Assembly (NCBI GenBank): GCA_036897095.1
Contig: JAYMSP010000079.1
Span: 1 to 64,000, forward strand
DNA from: Plantago elongata
Lineage: Eukaryota > Streptophyta > Magnoliopsida > Lamiales > Plantaginaceae
Length of the DNA: 64,000 nucleotides
Direction of reading: 5' to 3'
Under the pieces are notes generated by a model that saw only the letters and a program-made list of their open reading frames with translations, had not been told where the DNA came from and searched no databases. Below, one piece after another: positions 46,801 through 57,852 of the stretch (its first letter is position 1; each line of letters starts with the position of its first letter). The translations under genes and the position numbers were made by a program.

Positions 46801-47261
46801 GGATATAAATGCAAACCATTAAACTTATTTCTAATGATCTTGATGTACTAGTTGAATATATCTACTTCATTAAATGGTGAAGAATATAATGAACCTAATA
46901 AGTTAACCTATAAACTCGTGTTAACATAGCCATAAAATGATAATAAGAGGATTTATATAACGTACTATCCAAGATCATCGAGACGGTAAGTGTCGTTTCC
47001 ACCCCAGAACGTGATGCTAGAAGCGGATGCGGAAGCTAGAGATGTTCCGTTGGGACTCAAAACACGGTCACGGTGTGCCATGGCTGCATAGTACTTCATA
47101 GTACCTTTTTCTGGCAACCCCTTGTCGCCCAACACTCCTTTCACCGTGTCGGAGTACCGGTGGTGAACGTCCACACCAACTGTTTTGAAACCTTCTCCAC
47201 ACTTGGGAAAGATCAGAATACATGCCAACGCTATGAACGCTAAGTTAAAAAAGTTTGACAT
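43894..47261 (-). CDS. secreted aspartic protease, APF1-like, copy 2
   Basis: Ten exons in phase: 47261-46966, 46175-46040, 45960-45722, 45610-45383, 45234-45099, 45017-44944, 44860-44773, 44678-44612, 44348-44277, 44177-43894; 539 residues. The start is ATG 47261 (MSNFFNLAFIALACIL, a signal peptide); an upstream in-frame start would add a poor leader. The catalytic DTGS and AIFDSGTS are both present, as is the Pro/Ser tail with a hydrophobic end (KIAMVLVSFTFYYYF) that suggests a GPI anchor. Exon 8 is one codon longer than in copy 1. Intron 8 carries a 152-bp solo LTR starting five bases after the donor GT. The reading frame is otherwise whole, so both copies may be active; divergence is concentrated in exon 1 and the Pro-rich tail. 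Confidence 0.88.
44455..44606. mobile_element. solo LTR (short, TRIM/Copia-like) with 5-bp target repeat
   Basis: Comparison with the same intron of protease copy 1 shows an extra 152 bases flanked by a direct CTTAC repeat (44450-44454 and 44607-44611), the 5-bp duplication left by LTR retrotransposons. The insert has a TATATATATATT run, an AATAAA-type signal near its right end and a CTTACA terminus, as expected of a short LTR. No internal region or second LTR is seen, so it looks like a solo LTR. It is absent from copy 1, so it is younger than the gene duplication or was lost there. Confidence 0.7.
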
Positions 47262-49440
47262 TATTGCAATTTGTAAATTTACACAGGAGATGCTAATTAA
47301 GTATGTTGTTTCAAGTTTTCTTGCAAGTGTACTCTCTATGCTGTGACTGAGTCCATGATATATGTAGAGCATTATGACAATGACGGCCAAATTCTCTCTG
47401 TGTTCAGTTTTAGTTGAATATTTTTTGGTCTTTCTTTAATTCGATATTACATCACATTCTTTACGTAATCACCAATTTAACATTCCATCCGGATTACTTC
47501 ATTTCGAAAAATAACAATTCATCTAAGAGAAATTTAATGCGATGAGGACTTAACCAAGCAGGCAAGCACCTCGCCATCTATGAGAAAACTACATGGACTC
47601 GATCCAGCCATGGAGACCCGACCAATTCGACTCAACACCTCTCCATTTCGGAGAAGTTTATAGGAAATCGATTCCAACACCTCCTCCTATTATCCGGATA
47701 GTGTACTCCTATCCGCTCGATCAAAATAACTTTTGAATAATTTACTGCATTAAGACTATAATATATACTTTATTTTTAGTATATGATAACAATTGAGAAT
47801 AAGTCAACAAATCCTGCTTTTCGATGAGATTAAGAATGTAGAAACTGGAAAGCATCATCTATTAAAAGTCAACTTGGGGTTTTATTGATCATCACTAAAT
47901 TATGAACTGTACTTAAAATTGACTTAGCGTATGTCTTTATACTTCATACATGGTTGCACAATTGCATAATCATGAACCTTGTCAAAGAATTCTCTACTAT
48001 GTGTGATTGATCAATTATCTTATTCTATCAGAATATCATACTATTGTATACTGTTTAACTATTATAAGAATAATCGTTGAATATGATAACAAGGTGAATG
48101 ATCAGATAAACTAATTTGAAAAATGGCTAGGCCCTGTCGGCTATATCGTTGCAGCGCCATCTCCCTACTCAAATTGAATATTTTGTATACAAAATAACTC
48201 AACTTCAATTGAAAAAGATCACTCAAATTCTACAAATTCTATACCAATCAATGAATCTCTAATTAGTGTATATTTTTAAGCAATAAGATAATTGGTCAGC
48301 TGCAAAACTACAACTAATTTATCAGTTCGTTTTGTAAAACAAACAACCTAACAATGTTTGCACTTTATCATTTTTGTTTTACAAATAGTACACAAAAGCC
48401 TTATCAATGGTCAGTTCATTTTGTTAAATTAGACATAACATGTACATAAAATCACCAAGAAAGCTATAAAACTCTCAAGTTTAACTAACGTGAATTCATA
48501 AAACCCTTGGTTATTAGCTTCTTCCTACATTCCTTTAAAAAGAGCTTCCATAAGAGACTTTCCATTTCGTTTTCACGGAAATTCACTATTATCAATTTTA
48601 TAATCAATATTGTGCCTAATCAGGGGCGGAGGATGCTGAGGGTTGGTGTCGGGTGTGTCTCCAGCCACACCCAATCCCGCACTTTTCATTATATATATAA
48701 TATTTTTCGTTTATAATTCTATTTAAATTCTCACTTTTATCATATATACTATTAAAATTTCACCTTAATAGTCAACGTTATTTAATTTATCAATTATATC
48801 TCTCATGATATCATTTTATCATCCACTATAAACCATTGTTTGAGTTGAACTTCTTAAAAATTGTTTAAATGGCGAATGTCAGTTATCTTAATTCTATGAA
48901 AACGGAGAGTACGAGGTTGATTGCCATGGTATTTGAACGGTAATTTTGGTGAAATTATATTTGAAATGGAGGTATTTAAAATGTATTTTAGGCTAAATCA
49001 CTGTTTATCGAGTTAAATGGGGTCAGTCCCGTCATGTTCAACAAGTTTAGCTTTCACAAACTGTAATCAACAGTATATTTAAGGATATTATGATCGTTGT
49101 TGGGATATAGAAAAGAATAAACAAGTCATCGATATCTTAGAAGGAGTATGCGACTATAATCTATATATGTGAGTACAAAGTCGTTGGCGGCAGAATACAT
49201 ACCCGCCATAAATTCTCTCCAGTTATGTAATTCCTCGGTTCTGATAGGTAACAGATAGAATTAAAATCTCATTATCTAACTTAAAAATTGTGGTAACACA
49301 ACAAAGCTTGTAGTTGACTTGCTAATTTTCTTTTAACTTTTATTTTTACTAGAATTTTTTCTTAAACTTCATGGAGAATTGATTAATCTATAGTCACAGT
49401 GGTTATTGAATACGATTTGAACTGAAAAAACTCAATTTAA
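47262..49440. other. upstream region of protease copy 2 and spacer
   Basis: A TATA-like ATATATC (minus strand, about 47358-47366) lies about 100 bases before the ATG and is conserved with copy 1. The remainder is AT-rich. Bases about 48605-48690 include GGGGCGGAGG and a CACACCC-rich stretch of unclear origin. No coding frame is supported. Confidence 0.5.
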
Positions 49441-49604
49441 ATTGTATTTTACAATAGAAAAAATTGAATTTTTCTTATACAAATTGTATTCGAAATCGTC
49501 CGGTCAAACCAACCGGTCGTTTTGGTTACAATTGGGAGAAAATTCGCGCCAGGTGCTCTCTTGTAGAAAATATTGTAAAAAACGACCAAGGGAAATGAGA
49601 TGTT

Positions 49605-49745
49605 TAAAAAAACGACCTGAAATTGTATCATAACAAACTGAAATTGTATCATAGTGTACAAAAGATATAGTTTTCACACTTAAAATTGTATCATAGTGTG
49701 TAAATGATGCAGTTTTTCATTGTACCATAGAATGCAAATAATACA
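49605..49745. repeat. short degenerate tandem repeat (TTGTATCATA)
   Basis: TTGTATCATA occurs at about 49622, 49643 and 49688, with a related TTGTACCATAG at about 49717, in a run of imperfect units of variable spacing. It is non-coding. Confidence 0.6.
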
Positions 49746-50368
49746 ACGATCGTTTTTTGCAAAGTTTTTTTCAACACGGTACCTGCATGTAATGCTCCCT
49801 AAAATTGGATCAAAGCCCATACCCGGCCCTTCACCCTCCCGTTTTGTAATGTCCTATAAGAAGGCCCATATTAATAAGTAAAAGTATGGAGCATGGAAGC
49901 CCAATCTTGTATTTCTGTCGGTCCATACAATAAATAAGCATCAATTGCAAATCAGATCGGAACCTAGTGAACGCCGGCATTTGTGAGGTTCGTTTAAACT
50001 CGACAATATGGCTCCTAAAGGTATACACTTGTTCCAATCCATTTTTTTCAATTCCCATTCCTTTTGCTAATCATTCTGCCATAGATGAGTGTTAACCATA
50101 CTGCCCTCCTGTTAACTGCGTATGTATTTGGAGATTAATTAAGCTGAATTGTCTCTTTTAGCCCAACCCAACTAACCCCACATAAATCGGGTGACAGGTC
50201 CGCTCCAAAAGCCACAAAACACCTAAATCACTAGCGAACCTCGATTTCTCAAGGCAAGATCGATTCATTTCTTAAATTGCTGATTAGTACACTTGCGCTT
50301 TGCAAACTAATACTTTCTATTTCTTATTAATCTGATAGGCGAACATGGCGGGTTACATAACCTAGTAG

Positions 50369-51348
50369 TAGAGGTGAGTATAAACGAAACTGGACCAAAA
50401 TACCGGGGCTAACCGGATGAAAAATAGGGCCTCGGACCGGCCTTAAACCGACTAGGTCCGGTCCTTGATATTTATATTTAAGGGGGTGTTTGGATGGGGA
50501 TTTGAATACCTTCCATTTGGCTCTATGAATATTGATTTGACCTAAAATACACTTAAAATACCCCACTCGTTCATTCAAACACAATTTTCACCAAAATCCA
50601 TCCAAATGTCCACTCAAATGTCCATCCAAACAGCCACTGCATTTTTCAGTCTTTGGTCCGATCCGGGTCAAATACCGGAAAATCGCATGTCGAACCGAAC
50701 AGGACCGGATCGAAGTTTTGTACAAAGCCCAATCATATACGGTCCATACGGATATACCTAATTACCTAGTATGTCATAACTCCATTACATCTCGTAGACA
50801 CCGAGAGCCGTGAGCCACCTGAGTCCTGACCCACGCCCACCACGGCACCACCCATCGCCTCTGTGACTCCGTCCGTCAGTCGACCACCCTGACCCACCAT
50901 CGACCACCAGTCCACCACGGCACCACCCATCGACCACCCACCCATCAGCCACCAGTCACCACCCATCGGCCACCACCTCCGGCTCGCCTCCTCAATTCGA
51001 CGGCCGACGACGCACAGGCGCACCGCGCAGTCGCGCACAGCTCCTCGCCTCCTCACTCCTCAATTCGATTCGGCCAATTCGATTCTGAATATCCAGCTCT
51101 AAAACACGGATTCCGACTTGCAATGTAAGTTTCTATTGTTTTTTGGGTTATTTTTTGGACTTTGGAAATGTTTGGAAAATTTGTGATCAAGTAGCTGAGA
51201 AAACAGTGAGGCAGGGACTGTTTTCCGATTTTTTTTTTTTTAATCCGGCCTGCTCGGTCCAAGCCCGGACCGTACCGATACCGAGCCAATTTAGGTCCGG
51301 TCCTCGGATTAGAAAATGCCTTCGGACCTGGACCGATGCTCAGCCCTA
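50369..51348. mobile_element. 980-bp non-autonomous hAT element
   Basis: The left end TAGAGGTGAGTAT and right end ATGCTCAGCCCTA form imperfect terminal inverted repeats of the plant hAT kind. They are followed inward by GG(T)CC-rich subterminal motifs (CCGG, GGTCCGG, TCGGACC). An exact 8-bp duplication CCTAGTAG flanks it at 50361-50368 and 51349-51356, the length made by hAT transposases. No transposase is encoded. The interior has a nested MITE (50482-50637) and a C-rich, repeat-filled segment (about 50790-51060, CCACC-CATC-GACCACC units) that may be captured gene or simple-repeat DNA. The exact flanks indicate a fairly recent insertion. Confidence 0.9.
50482..50637. mobile_element. nested MITE inside the hAT element
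   Basis: The ends GGGGGTGTTTGGATGG and CCATCCAAACAGCCACT are inverted over about 14 bases (TGTTTGGATGG core), enclosing about 125 non-coding bases with repeated ATCCA(A)ATGTCCA motifs. GTGTTTGGATGG-type ends are common in plant MITEs. I cannot fix a target duplication, so the superfamily is uncertain. Confidence 0.6.
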
Positions 51349-51721
51349 CCTAGTAGAATAGTTTCAGAATCAAAATTGGACTTCAACACTTCTAGCTACA
51401 GCAGCTGCTTCTTCTGCTGCACAAGTTGTTTTCGATTTCTCACTTATATCCGGTACATGCGACTAATCCACTCGAACGAATTCGATACGCCATAGCAAGC
51501 TCTTCTTCACGTTTATCAGATTTTTATATGCGTTTTGTTTTGTTATAGGTTAATGTATGAATTCATGATAATGAGATATCGGTTTTGATTTTGGATTTGT
51601 TCTTCGTTTTGCTTGCTGTTGAACAGTTTATGGTGGTGAATGGTGATTAAAGAAAGTGTTTGGTGATTATTTGTATTCAACAATTCAGGATTGTGAGTTT
51701 TTTTTTTTGTTGTTGGTAGAA

Positions 51722-54700
51722 ATGAGTTCGAGCTTTCCAGCACACGGAAATGAAGGGGAGGATAACAACGGAGATGAGGTTTTCATTGATGAGAGTGATA
51801 TTATTAACGAGTACGAGGTTGACGAAGAAGGTTTGTATGTGGAGATTCTATTATGTTTATGCTATAGGTTTTGCTTTATTGTTTGCTGAATGAATGGAAA
51901 TTGAACTGCTCGGAAATGAATGATTATCTATTGTTTGGAGGAGTGTGATGTTGACGAAGAAGGTTAGTGTATGGAGTTTTAAGTACGGTTAGGCTATAGA
52001 TTTTGACTTGTTGTTTGCTGAATGACTGGTTTGATCATGTTAAAACTGAAAAGATTTTGAAATTTCTGGTGGAGAAATATGAACTGCTCGGAAATGAATG
52101 ATTATCTATTATTTGTCGAGGAGTGTGATGTTGACGAAGAAGGTTAGTGTATGGAGTTTTTAAGTACGTTTATGCTATAGATTTTGACTTGTTTGCTGAA
52201 TGACTGGAAATCGAACTGCTCGGAAATGAATCATTATCTATTATTTGTCGAGGAGTGTGATGTTGACGAAGACGGTTTGTGTATGGAGTTTTTAAGTACG
52301 TTTATGCAATAGATTTTGACTTGTTGTTTGCTGAATGACTGGTTTGATCATGTTAAAACTGAAAAGATTTTGAAATTTCTGGTGGAGAAATATGTATCTT
52401 CAATACAACTTAGAATGGTCTATAATGTAATACATACCTTTTAACCTTTTCTGTGTTGTGGTTCCTGTACTACTTTCCATGTTGATATATGTTCATGTGC
52501 TTCTTAACCTTGTGTTTTCTCAGAACTCCCTGATGCAGATGAGGAAGGAGGTTCTGATGGAGAAGAAGTTTTTGGTGTGTTCTTTATATAGACATATTGT
52601 TTTTACCAGGCAATCATATCTCTATTACTTACACGAGCATCTCTGCATTATTAAAACACAAGGCCCGCCTGATTATTTTTCTTTTCTGTTCTTTATCAGT
52701 TCACAGTCTAGAGTTTTTTTTAATAAAATATTCAACTTTCTTTTACATTAAGTAGCTCAGAGAAACGGTTCTTTAACTGGGATGCCCTTTTCACATGAGA
52801 AACACTTGCTTTTTTTGGTAAATTAAGTGAATTCTTATAAAAGAATTTGTGTGCAAATTATTAGTGCACCATATGAGATACTGTTTGAGCTTTTCCACTT
52901 GCTAAACTATATATCTTCCGTTCGCCAGTCCATATAAGTACTTGAACCATCTTAACTTAAAATCAGGATTGAAAATGTCTGGCTTATCTTCTATGGCCTC
53001 AATATTAGTTGGTGTGTGCATGTTGTTTCATCAACACTTGGTAGTCCCCAACACTTGGAATTTAGGGCCCTCAGTAATGGCATTGATCCATTTTCATATT
53101 TATCGTATTGTGAAGGCCCAATCATTCATATGTTCATTCATCATGTTATTAATTCATCATTCATATTGTCCTTTTTGTCTTACATTGTGCTAATTTTATT
53201 GCTGCAGATGGAGTTGATGATTCGACACATATATTTACTGGGCATACAGGTGGTCCTAGTTACTTATGTCTTTTGCTATTCCTCAATCCTAATGCCTTCT
53301 TGGATTAAATGATTACTGTTGAGCTGTATTTTACTATTTCTCCCACAATGATAAGTTAGTTGATTGATATACTGATGGTTAATTAATTGCAAAAGCGCAA
53401 GATATACTGGAAGTGAGCGTGACGGTTTAGCATTTACTTTAACAAGTTGCTTTTTTTTGCAATACATTTTAGATCTGTGTCCCTAGACTCAGATAGTAAT
53501 TGTTTTTACTGTGTTTTAGTCTTCTTCTTCACTCTTTAGTTGTTTTTAACATTTCATTTTGTTAATCTCTGGGCAATAGTAATATTCTATGTATGAATTT
53601 TTCTAAAATAATATTTTGCATCTAGGTGAGCTCTACACTGCTGCATGTAGTCCAGCAGATGCTACTTTAGTGGCGACTGGAGGTGGTGATGACAAAGGAT
53701 TTTTATGGAAGATCAATACAGGAGATTGGGCTTTTGAGCTACAAGGTGTGATAATATTTTCAGAAGTTGGCCTGTTTTCTGCTGCATGCATTGATGTTTT
53801 CATAAATTATATGTTAAGGACTAAGGTCCTATTGTGAAACTACAAACGTAAGATTGTTTAGTAATAGTAGAACAGAGATATCATGCGTATCTATCGAAAG
53901 AAGTTATGAAAATTACAAACATGAAATCATGCTCTTGTGTTTTGACTGACATCTAGTACAGAGGTGCAATTCATTCTTTCTACATCGTGTGCTATAAATG
54001 CCGATCATCTTGCAGGTCACAAGGACTCTGTGTCCAGTTTAGCCTTTAGCACTGATGGGAAATTGCTTGCCTCTGGTAGCTTGGAGGGAGTTGTTAAAGT
54101 ATGGGACATAGCTACAGGAGATTTAAAATGCACTCTTGAGGGTCCTGATGGGGGCATCGAGGTGACATATTCAGATTTGATGTTGGTGAAGTCTCTGCTG
54201 CATATTATGTTGCTTGTTTCTAACCTGTACTATTTTCAGTGGATCATGTGGCATCCAAAGGGAAATTTGATTTTGGCCGGTTCAGAAGATTCTTCTATTT
54301 GGATGTGGAATGCCGACAAGGCTGCTTGTTTAAATGTTTTCGTAGGTCATGAAAGTAGTGTAACCTGTGGCAACTTTACACCTGACGGTATTTTCCTTTT
54401 TCTTTCAGTATCTATATGTTGTATTTGTGGTTATGTTTTTCTCAAGATCATTATATGGCACTGTTTATTTTATTCAGGTAAAACAATTTGTAGTGGTTCT
54501 GATGATGCAACTATGAGAATATGGAGACCTGGAACTGCAGAATGCATACATGTCGTTAGAGGTATGGTGGGCTTTTCATTTTCTTTTTTGCCTTCTTTTG
54601 TCCGGGATCCTTCCCTTAGCTTTTCAATTTCACTTTGATATTTCCAAGATATTCATCTCATGATTATGTGTGAGATCTATCATCTATTATTCACATGATT

Positions 54701-55841
54701 CGATATCTTTTTCTCTGCCTTGCATAATAATTTACTTGTGCTTGGACTAGTGAACTTTAAGTAAGATGAGGCATGGATTATAGTGTTAGTGATTTTGGAG
54801 TTGTTTTGTTTCTTTTCTGTAAATTGTGTAATCTATATAAATATTTATCTATCTGATAGTACACAACTAATAAATTGCATTTATATATATATTTTAGGGC
54901 ATCCATATCATACTGAAGGTATCACATGTATGGCAATCACCTCTGACTCAAGTCTTATTCTTACGGGCTCAAATGATGGTTCTGTGCATGTTGTTAACAT
55001 ATCAACTGGAAAGGTGTGTCTTCACTATTCTCTTTTTCCTTCTCAAAGTTTTTGATGTTGCATTTGGTTCTAGGGAGCTTTGACATGTTGCTAAGAATTT
55101 TTGTCCCAATAACAGGTTGTTACTTCATTAAGTCCACATTCAGAGTCTGTTGAGTGTGCTGTATTTGAAGCAAGGTTTTCCCTGCCCTTCCTGCTCTTTA
55201 ATTGTAAAATTATTATTTGTAACGAACAGTAAAGTGTAGCCATTTTACTTCATTAATACAATGTATCTGCTTGTAATTTGTGCATCTTCCATGAAGCATA
55301 ACGTTTTGGTGGAAAATCATTTGTAGCTCGCGACGGGATTATTGGAGGGCTGCCACAGCAGGCATGGATAAGAAGCTCAAAATCTGGGATTCACTAAGTT
55401 CAGATCCTAGGTGCATCTGTGAACATGAGGTTTGTTGTCTTCTCGTTTACTTCTCCTTCCCTCGTGAACTACTACTATGTATTAGCTCAACTTGATACAT
55501 ATTACTCAGTCTTGCAATACCATGGGCTTGTGTGAGGCGCACTTTCTTTTCTTTTTTCTCTTACCTGTTATGATTTTTAATTTTAATTTTGGTTTCTGTT
55601 AATTCCTTGGCAGGAAGGAGTTACGTCTTTGCTATGGCTAGCTGGTTCTAGATACGTAGCCACAGGCTGCGCCGATGGTAAAGTACAGATATGGGACAGC
55701 CTGTCAGGAGATTGTGCCAAGATATTTAGGGGTCACTCTGAAGCCATTCAATCTATTTCTGCATCATGCGATGGACAGTTTCTGGTGTCTGCCTCAGTCG
55801 ATGGGACTGCCCGAGTTTTTGAGATTGCTGAATTTAGATGA
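51722..55841 (+). CDS. AAMP-like WD40-repeat protein
   Basis: Eleven exons in phase: 51722-51830, 52524-52574, 53208-53249, 53626-53745, 54016-54161, 54240-54387, 54478-54561, 54898-55013, 55116-55174, 55327-55429, 55614-55841; 401 residues. It matches angio-associated migratory cell protein, conserved from yeast (Sqt1, a ribosomal-protein chaperone) to plants and animals. An acidic N-terminus of about 60 residues (DEVFIDESDIINEYEVDEE, DADEEGGSDGEEVF) precedes about eight WD40 blades. Visible blade ends are KGFLWKINTGDW, GVVKVWDIATGD, SSIWMWNADKA, ATMRIWRPGTAE, GSVHVVNISTGK, KKLKIWDSLSSD, GKVQIWDSLSGD and GTARVFEIAEF. No blade is missing. A role in ribosome assembly is likely from the family. 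Intron 1 contains repeated copies of the exon-1 end. The hAT element lies about 370 bases before the ATG, so it may sit in the promoter. Confidence 0.9.
51815..52420 (+). repeat. four tandem copies of exon-1 end plus donor in AAMP gene
   Basis: Units begin at about 51815 (the real exon end), 51944, 52124 and 52256. Each starts with G(A/T)G(G/A)TGTTGACGAAGA-type sequence followed by a GT donor (GTTTGT, GTTAGT, GTTAGT, GTTTGT). They continue through TTTTGAC-TTGTT-TGCTGAATGA and GAACTGCTCGGAAATGAAT. Units 1 and 3 have an extra block (GTTTGATCATGTTAAAACTG) that unit 2 lacks. The last unit lacks the ACTGCTCGGAAATG segment. Confidence 0.85.
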
Positions 55842-56723
55842 ACTTCCTCCTCTTGGAAGTCGATATTAACCTCGTGTCTGTTTGGTGTGTAACAATAGTC
55901 CTTGTTTCTTTGCCCTTTGTAAAGGGTGTTTAGGTTAACTTATCATATTTGTGCTAGTTGTTACAAATTTACCCGGTTGCCCCAGTTTTGATCCATATGT
56001 ATTGGCAGAATCATATTGTTTACTGTTTTTTCTTGAATCTCAGCATATTTTTATACTGCAATGTGACATTATACATGAATGAGTAATTATTTAGCTGCGG
56101 GATATGTGCAAATTGAGATGGTAAAAGTGATTGTATTGAAACAATAAAGCTATTTCAGGTGACGAAAAGCATACATAAATCTTGAACAGTTTGGGATTTG
56201 AACTTCTCCTCTTTCTTGTGGGCTATATCTCTTTCTCAGATGATTTGATAACCAGTTGATAAGGATATTGTAGTAAGTACTATGTCATATTATGGTCAGT
56301 GCTATAGAAACTCATAAAACACGGAACAATCAATACGCTACTGAAGGAGAAAGGAAACGCTACAGCCTGCTATCTCAAGTGAAAACAGAACCAAGCATTG
56401 TGTTTTTCTTGAATCTGTTAGCTACAAACCTAGTTGATATGTATAATTTTCAGCGGTTCGATCTGTACATTGAGGGCTAAATGTATTCTTTGTTAGAGGG
56501 AGGTATTTATATCTCCGAAATTTTGATAACCAACATATATGAATAACATATTGTCGTATTATATTATGAGTGTAACAGAAACTCATCAAACACGGAAGAA
56601 TCAATAAACTACATACAGAATGATAAATATCAAACTAGTTTTCAGGATGTAATAGACTCTTAGATTTTAGACTCGGTTCTAAACTGAACTAAACAGCCAC
56701 AGTACAAGTAAATTAGCATTGGC
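55842..56723. other. tail-to-tail spacer between AAMP and MAPKKK genes
   Basis: It contains the 3' UTRs of both genes. A stretch is repeated within it: about 56283-56345 and 56555-56612 share TAGAAACTCAT(A/C)AAACACGGAA(C/G)AATCAATA. It is non-coding. Confidence 0.5.
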
Positions 56724-57752
56724 TCAAAGACACCTTAGTCCCCAGATGTATAATTTAGGCCTTCTGAATTTGCCGAGTGTACGAGAGATAAACCGCCTGA
56801 TTGTGGTTCTTGAGAATTTAGGTGCTCTAAGAAAAGGGTGATTCATCAGGGTCTGTGCCGGACATCTATCCTTAGGATTTCTTGTCAAACAAAGTTCCAA
56901 AAAGCTTTTGGCATTCATTGATAACTCACTAGGTATTACTGGCAACTCACCCTCTGCCTTTATCTTGGAAGCAATTTCTGCCAGAGTCAACATTTCGCCC
57001 CACGTGGACTTACCGGTAAGCATCTCTAGAACAACGCAACCTAACGCCCAGATATCAGAAGGGGCTTCTTGAACGCCTTCCATCAAGATCTCCGGTGCTG
57101 CAAACTCAATTGTACCCCTAAACTTAGAGTCCGACTCCTGTTGCTGCTGCTGTGACCCCCTTTTCCTCTTCTTAGTTTTTCCATAACCCTCCAACCTCTT
57201 TGCCACTCCAAGATCAGCAATCTTTGCTGTAAATCCATCGCTTTTGCTTCCAACGAGCAAAATATTTTCTGGTTTCATATCACAGTGAACATATCCAAAA
57301 TCATGCATATGTTTTATGCCGCTAACAATTGATCTAGCATAAGAACGTACATCATCTTCACTCAAAGCACCATCATTCATCGCGTCGAACAATGTTCCTC
57401 CAGCAGCATATTCAAGAAGCAGATTATAAACCTTCTCGCCATCTTCTGTTATAGTCCACTCGTCACCGAAACATTGAATGATATCAGGGCAGCCCCCAAG
57501 TTGGTCGAAAACATCCTTCTCAAACTGTAGTGAACTGGAATCAGATTCTTTCGCGGACTTGACAGCCATGTTATCGGGACGATACTTGAATCTAAAACCG
57601 GATGAAGTAGCCATATAAACGTTAGCGGAACCACCCGATCCTAATAACGGACCCCTCGACCACCAGGCACCGTCACCATAATCTTCCATGGTGCTGCCTT
57701 CGGAACCTGAATCTGAATCTGAACCTGAACCTGAACCTGAACATGATGACAT
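56724..57752 (-). CDS. MAPKKK-like protein kinase
   Basis: An intronless 342-residue kinase with ATG at 57752. After an acidic Ser/Gly N-terminus (SGSGSGSDSDSGSEGS, from a GGTTCA-type hexamer repeat), the kinase fills residues about 33-310: loop LLGSGGSANVY, MAVKSA lysine, HCDMKPENILL (Cys in place of the HRD arginine), ADLGVAK (DLG, not DFG) and GTIEFAAPEIL. It keeps the metal-binding and catalytic aspartates. The intronless structure, HCD motif and PSDIWALGCVVLEMLTGKS match the small MEKK-like MAPKKK13-21 group of plants, which act in stress and ABA signalling. A basic KKRKRGSQQQQQ insert lies in the activation segment, with a glutamine run; the KKRKR could be a nuclear signal. The C-terminus is short and basic. 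A TATA box lies at 57841-57850. Confidence 0.85.
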   Translation of the reverse strand: MSSCSGSGSGSDSDSGSEGSTMEDYGDGAWWSRGPLLGSGGSANVYMATSSGFRFKYRPDNMAVKSAKESDSSSLQFEKDVFDQLGGCPDIIQCFGDEWTITEDGEKVYNLLLEYAAGGTLFDAMNDGALSEDDVRSYARSIVSGIKHMHDFGYVHCDMKPENILLVGSKSDGFTAKIADLGVAKRLEGYGKTKKRKRGSQQQQQESDSKFRGTIEFAAPEILMEGVQEAPSDIWALGCVVLEMLTGKSTWGEMLTLAEIASKIKAEGELPVIPSELSMNAKSFLELCLTRNPKDRCPAQTLMNHPFLRAPKFSRTTIRRFISRTLGKFRRPKLYIWGLRCL

Positions 57753-57840
57753 AGCGCGTTATTATTGTTCTTCTTTGTTCTCCAATTGCTTTTCTTTCTT
57801 TCCTCGATGAAAATACAGGTTTGTTTTCCTTGAAAGTTAT

Positions 57841-57850
57841 ACTTATATAG
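57841..57850 (-). promoter_or_regulatory. TATA box of the MAPKKK-like gene
   Basis: CTATATAAGT on the minus strand lies about 90 bases before the ATG at 57752. It is the only good TATA motif in the near upstream region. Confidence 0.5.
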
Positions 57851-57852
57851 TA

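Noticed and set aside
50008-50372. ATGGCTCCTAAAG|GTATAC micro-exon joined to GCGAACATGGCGGG (peptide starting MAPKGEHGG)
   Set aside because: Splice sites are plausible, but the frame ends within a few codons once the hAT element is removed; no protein is recognised.
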